A stretch of DNA of 64,000 nt from Lachnotalea glycerini (GTDB lineage: Bacteria; Bacillota; Clostridia; Lachnospirales; Lachnospiraceae). The DNA lies in NCBI RefSeq assembly GCF_003201285.1, contig NZ_QICS01000001.1, positions 148,678-212,677 of the forward strand, read 5' to 3'. Positions 1-8,056 of this stretch are shown here, piece after piece. The notes under the pieces were generated by a model. It had not been told where the DNA came from. It saw only the letters and a program-made list of their open reading frames with translations, and ran no database searches. A program made the position numbers and the translations under genes. Position 1 is the first letter of the stretch; each line of letters opens with the position of its first letter.

Positions 1-660
1 TTTAATGTTGATTCAGCTTTAATTAAGAAAATTCCCAAAGGAATGACAGATGAAATTGCTGCAACAGTTGAACCCGCGGCAGTGGGCGTTCATGCTGTGA
101 GGAGAAGTGGTAATGTTAAAAATATGAATGTTGTTGTTATGGGAGCTGGTACAATAGGAAATGTAACTGCACAGGCCGCGATTGCAGAAGGTGCAAAAAG
201 TGTACTGATAACAGACTTATCAGATTATCGATTAGAAGTAGCGAAAAGCTGCGGGATTACGCATGTTGCAAATACAGGAAAAGTTTCTATGAAAGACGCA
301 ATTGAGCAGGCTTTTGGCGAAGAAGGTGCTGATATATTCTTTGAATGTGTTGGTGTAGGTGAAACGGTAAATCAAGCAATTGAGTTTTCAAAGAAAGGTC
401 ATGACATTGTGATTGTAGGAGTATTTGGCTCGACTCCGTCAATTAATTTAGCATGGGTACAGGATCGTGAATTTAGAATTATTGGTTCTTTGATGTATGT
501 CGATAAGGATTTTCAGGACACAATTGATTATATGGCAGCAGGAAAAATCAACATGAAACCATTAATTTCTAAAACTTTTAAATTCGATGATTATGCAAAG
601 GCGTTTCAATATATTGAGCAGAATAAGGATACGAGTTTAAAAATATTAATAGAAATGTAG
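1..660 (+). CDS. Zinc-type medium-chain alcohol/polyol dehydrogenase, C-terminal part (5' end outside window)
   Basis: The reading frame is open from base 1, so the first ATG at 43 is internal and the N-terminal catalytic domain lies outside the window. What remains is the NAD(P)-binding Rossmann half of a medium-chain dehydrogenase/reductase: VMGAGTIGN is the GxGxxG dinucleotide loop, followed by ITDLSDYRLEVAK, the strand end that usually selects NAD over NADP. The closing KTFKFDDYAKAFQYIEQ stretch is typical of sorbitol/threonine-dehydrogenase-like members. An SDR and a class II aldolase follow closely on the same strand, which suggests oxidation of a sugar alcohol or sugar acid before aldol cleavage. 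The substrate cannot be told from this fragment. Confidence 0.9.
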   Translation, partial: FNVDSALIKKIPKGMTDEIAATVEPAAVGVHAVRRSGNVKNMNVVVMGAGTIGNVTAQAAIAEGAKSVLITDLSDYRLEVAKSCGITHVANTGKVSMKDAIEQAFGEEGADIFFECVGVGETVNQAIEFSKKGHDIVIVGVFGSTPSINLAWVQDREFRIIGSLMYVDKDFQDTIDYMAAGKINMKPLISKTFKFDDYAKAFQYIEQNKDTSLKILIEM

Positions 661-677
661 TCTGTGAGGTCAGGCCT

Positions 678-1457
678 ATGATAGTAAATAACAAGTACAG
701 AAATTTTGATGAGAATTTTTCATTGGCAAATAAAACAGCAATCATAACAGGTGCAACAAATGGAATAGGATTTGAAATAGCAAAAATGTTTGCAAGAAAA
801 GGAGCAAATATTGTTAGTTTTGATTTGAAAAAATCAAAAGAGCTTGAACAATATGTAAAAGACCAGGGAAGATATTATCTTTCAATGGAAGGTGATATCA
901 CTAAGACAAGCGATATTGAAAATTTAGTGAATAGTGCCATAAATAAGTTTAAAACAATTGATATATTGATCAATTGTGCAGGAGTTGGATTTTTGGAAAT
1001 GGCATCGGAAAGTACAGAAAAAGTATGGGACTTAACATTAGCGGTTAATTTAACAGGAAGCGCAAGAATGGCATTGGCGGTAGGAAAAACAATGATTGAA
1101 AATCAAGGCGGCTGCATTATAAATATAGCTTCACAAGCGGGTGTTGTGGCGTTAGAACGTCATTTGGCATATGGAACAGCGAAAGCAGGAATCATACAAA
1201 TGACAAAACAGCTTGCTGCGGAATGGGGAAAGTATAACATCCGTGTTAATGCAATTTCCCCTACGATTATACTTACACAGATGGGTGAGATGAACTGGAA
1301 TAATGAAAAAGGTGACGAGTTTAGACAAACGATACCTTCTCGTAGGTTTGGATACCCTGAAGAAGTAGCTGCCTGTGCTGTTTATCTGGCCAGTGATGCA
1401 GCTAGTTTATTTAATGGTGCTAATTTAGTAATTGATGGTGGATATACAATCGTATAA
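678..1457 (+). CDS. SDR-family NAD(P)-dependent oxidoreductase
   Basis: A 259-residue classical short-chain dehydrogenase. Visible signatures are the cofactor loop TGATNGIG near residues 25-32, the INCAG variant of the NNAG motif near residue 99, and a complete catalytic set Ser152, Tyr165, Lys169 (YGTAK). The acidic residue after the second strand (SFDLKKS) favours NAD. The gene starts 17 bases after the dehydrogenase stop and sits 35 bases before an aldolase, so the three are probably one transcript. Its role is likely an oxidation or reduction step in the same sugar-derivative pathway; family members with this context include gluconate 5-dehydrogenase and 2-deoxy-gluconate dehydrogenase types, but specificity is not readable here. 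Confidence 0.92.
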   Translation: MIVNNKYRNFDENFSLANKTAIITGATNGIGFEIAKMFARKGANIVSFDLKKSKELEQYVKDQGRYYLSMEGDITKTSDIENLVNSAINKFKTIDILINCAGVGFLEMASESTEKVWDLTLAVNLTGSARMALAVGKTMIENQGGCIINIASQAGVVALERHLAYGTAKAGIIQMTKQLAAEWGKYNIRVNAISPTIILTQMGEMNWNNEKGDEFRQTIPSRRFGYPEEVAACAVYLASDAASLFNGANLVIDGGYTIV

Positions 1458-1492
1458 TACAAAGTTAAAATGAATATTAGTGAAGGAGTATT

Positions 1493-2392
1493 ATGAAATT
1501 AGCTAGTTCTAAAACAATATTGAAAAAGGCACAGGAAGGTAACTTTGCGGTTGGTGCGTTTAACGCAGAAAATATGGAGATGGTACAAGCAATTATAGAA
1601 GCTGCAGAAGAATTGCAATCACCTGTGATTATACAGACAACACCCTCATCTGTGTCTTATGCAGGTCTTAAGATGTATTACAATATGGTATCAGCAGAAG
1701 CCGAAAATGCAACAGTTCCTATTGTTTTGCATTTAGATCATGGAAACAGTTTTCAATTATGCAAAGAAGCTGTTGAAGCTGGCTATACATCGGTTATGAT
1801 TGATGGATCAAAGCTTGCGTATGAAGAAAATATTGAATTGAGTAAAAGCGTAGTGCAATTTAGTGCCAAAGCTGGTGTCGAAGTTGAAGCAGAACTTGGA
1901 ACAGTAGGTGGCAAAGAAGACAATCATGAAGTTACAGGAAAAGATATCCTTTATACGAATCCGCAACAAGCTGTCGAATTTGTTGAAAAATCAGGAATCC
2001 AATCATTGGCAATTGCAATAGGATCGGCACATGGATTTTACAAAGGAATCCCAAAGCTTGATTTTGAACGCCTAAAGGAAATACAAATGGCTGTTACTAT
2101 ACCATTGGTTTTACATGGAGCGTCTGGAATACCGGATGAAATGGTACGCCATTCAATCGAATTAGGAATTTGCAAAGTCAATTATGCTACGGAATTGAGA
2201 GCAGCATTCACAAAAGGAGTGCGAAAAGTAATTGAAAATGATAATACTTTGATTGATCCCAAAAAGTATAATGCCGCTGGTCGTGAAGAGGTAAAAAAAT
2301 TGGTAAAAGAAAAGATGCAAATTTGTAATAGCCAAGGAAAAGCATATGTCTGTAAGCAGGCACTTATTATGAATAAAAAGTTTATCATCTAG
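1493..2392 (+). CDS. Class II (zinc) ketose-bisphosphate aldolase
   Basis: A 299-residue member of the fructose/tagatose-bisphosphate aldolase class II family, which splits a ketose 1,6-bisphosphate or 1-phosphate into DHAP and an aldehyde. HLDHG carries the catalytic Asp and a zinc-ligand His, EVEAELGTVGG and AIGSAHGFYKG carry further metal and phosphate ligands, and LVLHGASGI the last zinc His. A good Shine-Dalgarno (GAAGGAG) precedes ATG 1493. The tail after about residue 285 (ending in KKFII) is cysteine-bearing and not typical of glycolytic Fba. With the two dehydrogenases upstream, a catabolic tagatose/fuculose-type substrate is more likely than central glycolysis; that is inference. 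Confidence 0.92.
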   Translation: MKLASSKTILKKAQEGNFAVGAFNAENMEMVQAIIEAAEELQSPVIIQTTPSSVSYAGLKMYYNMVSAEAENATVPIVLHLDHGNSFQLCKEAVEAGYTSVMIDGSKLAYEENIELSKSVVQFSAKAGVEVEAELGTVGGKEDNHEVTGKDILYTNPQQAVEFVEKSGIQSLAIAIGSAHGFYKGIPKLDFERLKEIQMAVTIPLVLHGASGIPDEMVRHSIELGICKVNYATELRAAFTKGVRKVIENDNTLIDPKKYNAAGREEVKKLVKEKMQICNSQGKAYVCKQALIMNKKFII

Positions 2393-2449
2393 ATAACGAT
2401 AAAAGTTATCGTTATCGTTATTGACATATTACATAAAAAATAGTATTCT
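2392..2449 (+). promoter_or_regulatory. ahpC promoter with palindromic operator-like repeat
   Basis: A perfect 11-bp inverted repeat, GATAACGATAA (2392-2402) and TTATCGTTATC (2406-2416) with a 3-base centre, ends four bases before a -35 box TTGACA (2421-2426). After a 17-base spacer comes a -10 box TATTCT (2444-2449). The repeat is built of GATAAC/GTTATC units, reminiscent of Fur/PerR-family sites. Because the gene is a peroxiredoxin, a PerR-like regulator is the obvious candidate; the regulator assignment is inference. Confidence 0.65.
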
Positions 2450-2495
2450 GATTATAGGTTATTTAAAACTAACTAAAATTAGAAGGAGGTTTTTT

Positions 2496-3059
2496 ATGTC
2501 ATTTATAAATAAAGAAATAGAGGATTTTGCTGTACAAGCATTTGTTAAAAATGAATTTAAGCAGATAAAGAAAGAAGATGTTTTAGGTAAATGGGCCGTT
2601 TTCTTTTTTTATCCGGCTGATTTTACTTTTGTTTGCCCGACCGAATTAGAGGATTTGGCGAGTAAGTATGAGGAATTTAAAGAAATTGATTGTGAGATTT
2701 ACAGTATATCCTGTGATACGCATTTTGTTCATAAGGCTTGGCATGATGCATCTGAAACGATTCGAAAAATAAATTATCCAATGCTTGCTGATCCAACCGG
2801 AAAACTTTCAAGAGATTTTGAGGTTATGATTGAAAATGAGGGAATTGCAGAAAGAGGAAGCTTTATTATAAATCCTGAAGGAAAAATTGTAGCATATGAA
2901 GTGATCGCTGGGAATGTAGGAAGAAATGCGGATGAGCTTTTTAGAAGAGTACAGGCATTACAGTTTGTAGCAAAGAATGGGGACTTAGTGTGCCCGGCAA
3001 AATGGAAGCCAGGAGCAAAAACTTTGAAACCGGGTCTTGAGCTTGTGGGTATACTATAG
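2496..3059 (+). CDS. ahpC: Peroxiredoxin AhpC (alkyl hydroperoxide reductase subunit C)
   Basis: A 187-residue typical 2-Cys peroxiredoxin that reduces H2O2 and organic peroxides in the cytoplasm. The peroxidatic Cys47 lies in FVCPTELEDLA and the resolving Cys166 in DLVCPAKWKPG, both at the family positions. The start at 2496 is chosen because AGAAGGAGG lies just before it and it gives the usual AhpC length; an in-frame TTG at 2421 would fall in the -35 box. No ahpF partner is adjacent, so the reductant must be encoded elsewhere. The gene has its own promoter and a strong terminator, so it is probably a single-gene unit. Confidence 0.96.
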   Translation: MSFINKEIEDFAVQAFVKNEFKQIKKEDVLGKWAVFFFYPADFTFVCPTELEDLASKYEEFKEIDCEIYSISCDTHFVHKAWHDASETIRKINYPMLADPTGKLSRDFEVMIENEGIAERGSFIINPEGKIVAYEVIAGNVGRNADELFRRVQALQFVAKNGDLVCPAKWKPGAKTLKPGLELVGIL

Positions 3060-3080
3060 AAAAAATTAATATTTACTATA

Positions 3081-3125
3081 AAAAGAGAATTTTACTATAA
3101 AAAATTAGTAAAATTCTCTTTTTTT
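3081..3125 (+). terminator. Rho-independent terminator of ahpC
   Basis: A perfect 17-bp stem (3081-3097 pairing with 3106-3122) with an 8-base loop runs into a T tract ending at 3125. It lies 21 bases after the ahpC stop codon. The A run on the 5' side would also let it act on the minus strand. Confidence 0.9.
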
Positions 3126-3269
3126 GTAAAATTATAGTATCAATTTTTGTAATTTTCATATATAATAGTAACAACACTATAACAATAGACGAAATAATGC
3201 TAATAAGTAAAAATTTTGCTCCTTGACAATTAATAATATAAAACAAAAAACTGATGTGCCTAATTTGTT
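3126..3269. other. AT-rich spacer, no gene recognised
   Basis: Together with 3270-3416 this is a 350-base gap between ahpC and the GH62 gene. This first part is A/T-rich and I see no supported gene, hairpin or promoter in it. A minus-strand open frame here lacks a ribosome site and any recognisable domain. Confidence 0.5.
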
Positions 3270-3319
3270 GTATCTGCGATATACGCATCATCCTATTTAT
3301 TTTGTCTTATATTATTTAT
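3270..3319. repeat. Left arm of an imperfect inverted repeat flanking the GH62 gene
   Basis: Read on the + strand from G3270, the first 33 bases match the reverse complement of the block ending at 4482 in 28 positions, including an uninterrupted 16-base core at 3287-3302. After a 3-4 base gap a further TATATTATTTAT matches. Similarity stops abruptly at G3270. The two arms enclose exactly one gene and its promoter. Confidence 0.7.
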
Positions 3320-3337
3320 AAAGCAAACATATACGTA

Positions 3338-3366
3338 TTGACTGATGAATGAATATTGAGAATAAT
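3338..3366 (+). promoter_or_regulatory. Candidate promoter of the GH62 gene
   Basis: TTGACT (3338-3343), a 17-base spacer and AATAAT (3361-3366) form a sigma-A-type promoter, about 50 bases before the GH62 start. No catabolite-repression (cre) site was recognised. Confidence 0.5.
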
Positions 3367-3416
3367 GTTGGATAAGAGATTAAGAATAAACTTTAAATGA
3401 AATGGGAGGATTAATT

Positions 3417-4397
3417 ATGAAGCAATTAATAAGAAAAGGGTTTGTAATTATTTTGGGTTTAGTTTTAATGTTACCGTTGACAATGAGTCTTGATGCGAAA
3501 GCAGCAGCAAATGCCAATCCAACTTGGTATGTAGATTCGACTGTAATTAATCATGGACAAGCATATCCATATGATTATTATGCAGCAAAGGATCCTACGA
3601 TTGTGTACTATGGTGGTAAATATCATGTATTTTACACAGGAGCAAATAAAAGCGGAGGCTGGCAGATGCTTTATACATCTGCAACTACTATAGCAGGACT
3701 TAAAACAGCTAACCGTACATATTTAAGCAAAATTGGCGAAGCTTATTTTTGCGCACCAGAAGTTTTTTACTATGAGCCACAAGGTTTATGGTATCTTGTA
3801 TATCAGGATGGAACTCATGGAGCTGCTTATGCAACAACAAAAAACATTGCTGATCCTACTTCTTGGTCTGGACCGAAATCATTTGGAATTTCAGGAAACA
3901 TGGGATGGGATTATTATATAATTTGTGATGATTCTTATGCTTATATGTATAATACACCAAGCGACGGATCAGGTAATTTGTATGTTCGTAAGACGGCATT
4001 GAAGAACTTCCCATATGGATGGGGTTCTGCTTCAGTGGCAGTAAAGAACACTTTTGAAGGGGCTAATGTTTACAAATCACTTGCTGATGGAAAATATTAT
4101 CTTACCGTTGAGGATTTAAAGGATGGCAGATATTATGAATTATGGACATCATCAAGTGCAGGAGGACCATGGACACAAGTTGCAGAGAAATGGGCTTACC
4201 GTGGAAATCTTAAATATAACGCAGATAAGTGGACTACTAATGTTTCTCATGGGGAAATCATTCGTTCAGGCTATAACCAAAAGCTTGAAATTAACAATAT
4301 TAATCGAGTAGATTTTCTAATTCAGGGTACTACAAGCTTATCAGGACAATACCAACAGCTAATTTGGGATCTTGGTGTGATCAAAAATTATAAATAA
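3417..4397 (+). CDS. Secreted GH62 alpha-L-arabinofuranosidase
   Basis: A 326-residue secreted enzyme expected to remove arabinose side chains from arabinoxylan. Residues 1 to about 30 are a signal peptide (basic start, leucine-rich core, AKA site). The rest is a single five-bladed propeller domain of glycoside hydrolase family 62: Asp59 in AAKDPTIVYYGGKYHVF (base), the conserved APEVFYYEPQGLWYLVYQ, an Asp in YYIICDD (pKa modulator), Glu in TFEGANVYK (acid), and the family marker SHGEIIRS. No carbohydrate-binding module is attached, unlike many GH62 proteins. Start 3417 is preferred over an in-frame ATG at 3402 because GGGAGG lies between them. The gene stands alone and is flanked by inverted repeats. 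Confidence 0.92.
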   Translation: MKQLIRKGFVIILGLVLMLPLTMSLDAKAAANANPTWYVDSTVINHGQAYPYDYYAAKDPTIVYYGGKYHVFYTGANKSGGWQMLYTSATTIAGLKTANRTYLSKIGEAYFCAPEVFYYEPQGLWYLVYQDGTHGAAYATTKNIADPTSWSGPKSFGISGNMGWDYYIICDDSYAYMYNTPSDGSGNLYVRKTALKNFPYGWGSASVAVKNTFEGANVYKSLADGKYYLTVEDLKDGRYYELWTSSSAGGPWTQVAEKWAYRGNLKYNADKWTTNVSHGEIIRSGYNQKLEINNINRVDFLIQGTTSLSGQYQQLIWDLGVIKNYK

Positions 4398-4436
4398 GAT
4401 TAGCTGTTCTTTACCTATATGGTATATTGCATTTGA

Positions 4437-4482
4437 ATAAATAATATAGAAATAAATAGGATGATACATATGTCGCTGATGC
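4437..4482. repeat. Right arm of the inverted repeat flanking the GH62 gene
   Basis: The reverse complement of this block matches 3270-3319 (28 of the first 33 positions, plus a 12-base A/T block after a short gap). It begins 39 bases after the GH62 stop codon and runs directly into the hairpin at 4499. Confidence 0.7.
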
Positions 4483-4498
4483 GGACTTGTCCTCTTTG

Positions 4499-4537
4499 TT
4501 CTATAATAGGAAATTCCGAGAATTTCCTATTATAGAA
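4499..4537. repeat. Long perfect hairpin in the GH62 downstream region
   Basis: A 17-bp perfect stem (4499-4515 with 4521-4537) closed by a 5-base loop CCGAG. No T tract follows, so it is not a classic terminator. It is followed by a more GC-rich stretch (about 4540-4600) containing short self-complementary pieces such as CCACGTGG and GTTGCTACGCAAC, then the terminator at 4601. The block looks like a structured non-coding or mobile intergenic element. Confidence 0.7.
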
Positions 4538-4600
4538 ACCCTCTTGGGGGCACACCACGTGGATAGAAAGTTGTTGCTACGCAACCCGCGTGGGCGCGAG

Positions 4601-4626
4601 AGTGTCTGCAAAGCAGACACTTTTTT
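4601..4626 (+). terminator. Intrinsic terminator
   Basis: AGTGTCTGC and GCAGACACT pair around an AAA loop and are followed by a run of Ts. It is the first convincing terminator after the GH62 gene, 200 bases downstream of it. Confidence 0.8.
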
Positions 4627-4753
4627 CTATATATAAATTTAACCAAAATATTGGAGTATAGCTTAAAAAAGAAATTGCGTGGTATAATAATGTTGATTAC
4701 TAATTTAAAGTGAAATGATATCAAATTATTTATTCACATAGGAGGATTTTGCT

Positions 4754-5998
4754 ATGAAAACCTTTCAAGAGCTATACGAACATGTTGTTAAAGCAGCATT
4801 AAACAATGAAATAGAGAAAATAGAAAAGTCAGAGAAAGAATATGATCCCCATCAATTGGACTGTTTATTAAACCCAATGAAACATCCAATTGTAATTCAG
4901 ACAGGAATCTGTGAGTGCACCGGTGAAAATCAAAGTGAATGCATCAAAAGATGTCCCTTTGATGCAATTAGTATCAAGCCAAAAAGTGGAATTGATATTA
5001 ATCCGGATTTATGTATGGGGTGTTCTGAATGCATTGATGGCTGCGCAAGTGAAAAATTAAAGGCCAGTACTGATATTATACCGGCTTTAAGAGCTGTCCG
5101 CTCTTCTAAAGAACTTGTCTACGCTATGATAGCACCCGCCTTTTTAGGTCAGTTCAGTGAGCAGGTAACACCGGGTAAACTAAGAACTGCAATGAAGCAG
5201 GTAGGCTTTGATGGAATGGTAGAGGTTGCGCTATTTGCTGATATTTTAACCTTAAAGGAAGCTCTAGAGTTTGATAAAAATATAAAGGAAGAAAGCGACT
5301 TTCAATTAACCAGTTGCTGCTGTCCTATGTGGATTGCAATGATTAAAAAGATATATCATGAATTGATGCCTCATGTACCAGGAGCTGTATCACCAATGAT
5401 TGCATGTGCCAGATCAATAAAGGTATTGCATCCACAAGCAATGACTGTTTTTATTGGCCCATGTCTTGCAAAGAAAGCAGAAGCCAGAGAACATGATTTA
5501 GCAGGTGATGTAGATTATGTGTTGACATTTCAAGAAATTCAGAATATTTTTGATGCATTGGGAATTCATCCTGAGCAATTGGAAGAAAGCGATAAAGATC
5601 ATTCCTCTAAAGCTGGTAGAATCTATGCAAGAGCAGGTGGGGTCAGTGAGGCAGTTGAAAGCACAGTAAGAAGCATTAATCCGAATCGTAAAATAACCGT
5701 AAAGACGAAGCGCTCCGATGGGGTGCCAGCTTGTAAAGCTATGATAAATGAGCTTTTGGATGGTAAATCAGATGCTAATTTTTATGAAGGTATGGGGTGT
5801 AGGGGAGGATGTGTCGGAGGACCAAGATCTATTACAAGTGTGGAAGCAGGAACGAAAGCGGTAAATAAATATGGAGAAGATTCACCTTTTCAAAATCCTG
5901 TGGAAAATCCCTATGTAATAGAATTATTGCATCGGCTGGGTTTTGACACAATCGAAAGTCTTTTGGAAAATTCAGATATATTCACAAGACATTTTTAA
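4754..5998 (+). CDS. [FeFe]-hydrogenase-like iron-sulfur protein (compact, group C/D-like)
   Basis: A 414-residue cytoplasmic iron-sulfur protein. Near residues 50-110 are two ferredoxin-type clusters: an irregular CECTGENQSECIKRCP and a regular CMGCSECIDGC. The rest matches the hydrogenase large-subunit fold with all H-cluster cysteine motifs in variant form: TSCCCPMW (usual TSCCPAW), GPCLAKK (usual MPCxxK) and EGMGCRGGCVGG. This pattern fits the short, poorly characterised group C/D enzymes, some thought to sense H2, rather than the bidirectional HydA. No maturase (hydE/F/G) or redox partner is adjacent. Function as a true hydrogenase or as a sensor is not decided by the sequence. A strong AGGAGG precedes the ATG. 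Confidence 0.85.
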   Translation: MKTFQELYEHVVKAALNNEIEKIEKSEKEYDPHQLDCLLNPMKHPIVIQTGICECTGENQSECIKRCPFDAISIKPKSGIDINPDLCMGCSECIDGCASEKLKASTDIIPALRAVRSSKELVYAMIAPAFLGQFSEQVTPGKLRTAMKQVGFDGMVEVALFADILTLKEALEFDKNIKEESDFQLTSCCCPMWIAMIKKIYHELMPHVPGAVSPMIACARSIKVLHPQAMTVFIGPCLAKKAEAREHDLAGDVDYVLTFQEIQNIFDALGIHPEQLEESDKDHSSKAGRIYARAGGVSEAVESTVRSINPNRKITVKTKRSDGVPACKAMINELLDGKSDANFYEGMGCRGGCVGGPRSITSVEAGTKAVNKYGEDSPFQNPVENPYVIELLHRLGFDTIESLLENSDIFTRHF

Positions 5999-6014
5999 TA
6001 AAATAAAAGGAAAT

Positions 6015-6058
6015 AAGTACCGAATAAATCAATATTTGTTTTAGCCGGTGCTTTATTT
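6015..6058 (+). terminator. Probable terminator after the hydrogenase-like gene
   Basis: GTACCG (6017-6022) pairs with CGGTGC (6046-6051) with one G-T pair. An inner AATAAAT/ATTTGTT pairing extends it and the 3' side runs into CTTTATTTATT. Confidence 0.5.
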
Positions 6059-6150
6059 ATTAATACCAATTTATTTTTATTCTCATATCGGTTATAATTA
6101 GGCTTATATTATTTTGAAAATACGATAAAGATAACCCAAAGGAGCTTTCG

Positions 6151-7890
6151 ATGGACAAAAAGATATTGAAAAATATAATTGATGTTGCAGCAAATAGAAA
6201 AGATGCTGACTTAGTAATTAAAAATTGCAAAATAGTTGATGTATATAATTCATCCATCATAGATGGAAAGGCTATTGCAATTGTAGATGGCTACATTGCC
6301 GGAATAGGAGATTATCGAGGAAAACGTGAAGTTGATGCAAAAGGAAATTATGTTTCCCCGGGATTTATTGACGGACATATTCACATTGAATCTGCATACG
6401 TAACACCGGAAGAAATTGGAAGGCTTTTAGTTCCTCACGGTACAACTACTATCATTGCAGATCCACATGAGATTGTAAATGTTTGCGGAATGGATGGTTT
6501 GAATTATATGTTGGAGGCAGCCAAAAAGACCGAGCTTAATATAAAATATATGCTTCCATCTTGTGTACCGGCTACTCCATTTGAAAATTCTGGCGCTGTC
6601 ATTGATTCTACAGCTATGATAGAACCAATTAAAAATGATAATATTCTGGGTCTTGGAGAATTTATGGATTATCCGGGTGTAACACAAGCTAAAGAGGAAG
6701 TTCTTAATAAGTTATTGGTAGCAATAAATGAAGGCAAAATAGTAGATGGCCATAGTCCGGGTTTAACAGGACACAAGTTGAATGCATATGCAGCCGCTAG
6801 AATCCGTACTGACCATGAATGTTCTACGATAGAGGAAATGCAGGAAAGAATTCGCTGTGGCCTTTATATCCTTTTACGGGAAGGCTCCGCCTGCCATAAT
6901 TTACGTAGCTTATTAAAAGGGGTCAGCAAAGAAAACAGCCGTTGGTGTCTTCTATGTTCTGATGATCGACAGCCAAAGACGATTTTGGAATTAGGACATA
7001 TCGACAATCATCTACAGATTTGTGTTGAGGAAGGCATTGATGCAATTACGGCAATTCAGATGGCTACTATCAATGCAGCACAATGCTATGAGTTAAAGGA
7101 CAGAGGCGCGATTGCACCGGGACTTCGGGCTGATATTGTAATGATAGAAGACTTGATAAACTTTCGTGCAAATCGTGTATGGATTCAAGGCAAAGAGATT
7201 GCAAGAGAGGGCTGCTATCTTCCAAAAGTGGAACGCTTTGATATTTCTAATGTTGCAGGTCGATTTAAAATTGGAAATTTTACGATAGATAAGCTAAAGC
7301 TTCAACTGAATTCAAATCGTGTTAATGTAATCAATATTTTGCCGGGCGGTGTTGTAACTGAAAAAGAAACGGAGACAGTTACCTTGGATGAAGCAGGTTG
7401 TTTTGTTTATCAGCCAGAGAAAGATATTGTAAAAATTGCTGTTGTAGAGCGCCACAACAATACTGGAAATGTTTCTGTTGCACTTTTAAAGGGCTATGGA
7501 ATAAAAGCAGGAGCAATCGCATTGTCGATTGCACATGACTCTCATAATATTATCGTAGTAGGAACCAATGATGAGGATATGGCATTTGCAGTAGAACAAT
7601 TAGTAGAACAAAGCGGCGGTATTATTCTGATTCAAGATAAAGAAATAATCTGTCATATGCCTATGGTGGTAGGAGGTATTATGAGTGATCAAACAGGAGA
7701 ATGGGTTAATGAAAGACTGACTCAAATACATGAAATAGCTCGTACAAGGCTTGGAGTCAGCAAAGAAGTGGAGCCTGTTATGACTTTGTGTTTTATGTCT
7801 CTTGCTGTAATACCTGAAATTAAGATTACTGATATGGGACTGTTTGATGTTACCAAATTCAATTTTATTTCAGTTGAAGCAAAAGAATAG
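6151..7890 (+). CDS. ade: Adenine deaminase
   Basis: A 579-residue amidohydrolase of the bacterial Ade family, which deaminates adenine to hypoxanthine in purine salvage. GFIDGHIHIES holds the first two metal-binding His residues, TTTIADPHEIVNVCG, VDGHSPGLTGHKLNAYA and LCSDDRQP the other active-site residues, and GYGIKAGAIALSIAHDSHN is the C-terminal family signature. Length and domain order are those of B. subtilis Ade. ATG 6151 follows AAAGGAG at a normal distance. It appears to be a single transcription unit; no purine riboswitch was recognised upstream. Confidence 0.96.
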   Translation: MDKKILKNIIDVAANRKDADLVIKNCKIVDVYNSSIIDGKAIAIVDGYIAGIGDYRGKREVDAKGNYVSPGFIDGHIHIESAYVTPEEIGRLLVPHGTTTIIADPHEIVNVCGMDGLNYMLEAAKKTELNIKYMLPSCVPATPFENSGAVIDSTAMIEPIKNDNILGLGEFMDYPGVTQAKEEVLNKLLVAINEGKIVDGHSPGLTGHKLNAYAAARIRTDHECSTIEEMQERIRCGLYILLREGSACHNLRSLLKGVSKENSRWCLLCSDDRQPKTILELGHIDNHLQICVEEGIDAITAIQMATINAAQCYELKDRGAIAPGLRADIVMIEDLINFRANRVWIQGKEIAREGCYLPKVERFDISNVAGRFKIGNFTIDKLKLQLNSNRVNVINILPGGVVTEKETETVTLDEAGCFVYQPEKDIVKIAVVERHNNTGNVSVALLKGYGIKAGAIALSIAHDSHNIIVVGTNDEDMAFAVEQLVEQSGGIILIQDKEIICHMPMVVGGIMSDQTGEWVNERLTQIHEIARTRLGVSKEVEPVMTLCFMSLAVIPEIKITDMGLFDVTKFNFISVEAKE

Positions 7891-8056
7891 GGTCAACTTT
7901 GAGCAAATAGTGAAAAAGAAATAGTTGAATCAATGTAAAATTGCTTCAAATTATAAATATGACATACAGTTGACATGTTTAATATGTTATTCTATATCAA
8001 TCATGAGATGCTGCATGCATAGCCGTTGTGGATTATGGGGAATACGAGGAGGTATT

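Noticed and set aside
2421-2495. Upstream TTG start for ahpC
   Set aside because: The TTG is part of the -35 box and the extension is not found in AhpC proteins.
3076-3291. 71-codon minus-strand frame with hydrophobic residues
   Set aside because: No ribosome site, no family resemblance, and it starts inside the GH62 left repeat and ends in the ahpC terminator region.
7925-8056. 44-codon N-terminal extension of the YoaP-like protein
   Set aside because: It has no family similarity, and a strong GAGGAGG directly precedes the internal ATG at 8057.
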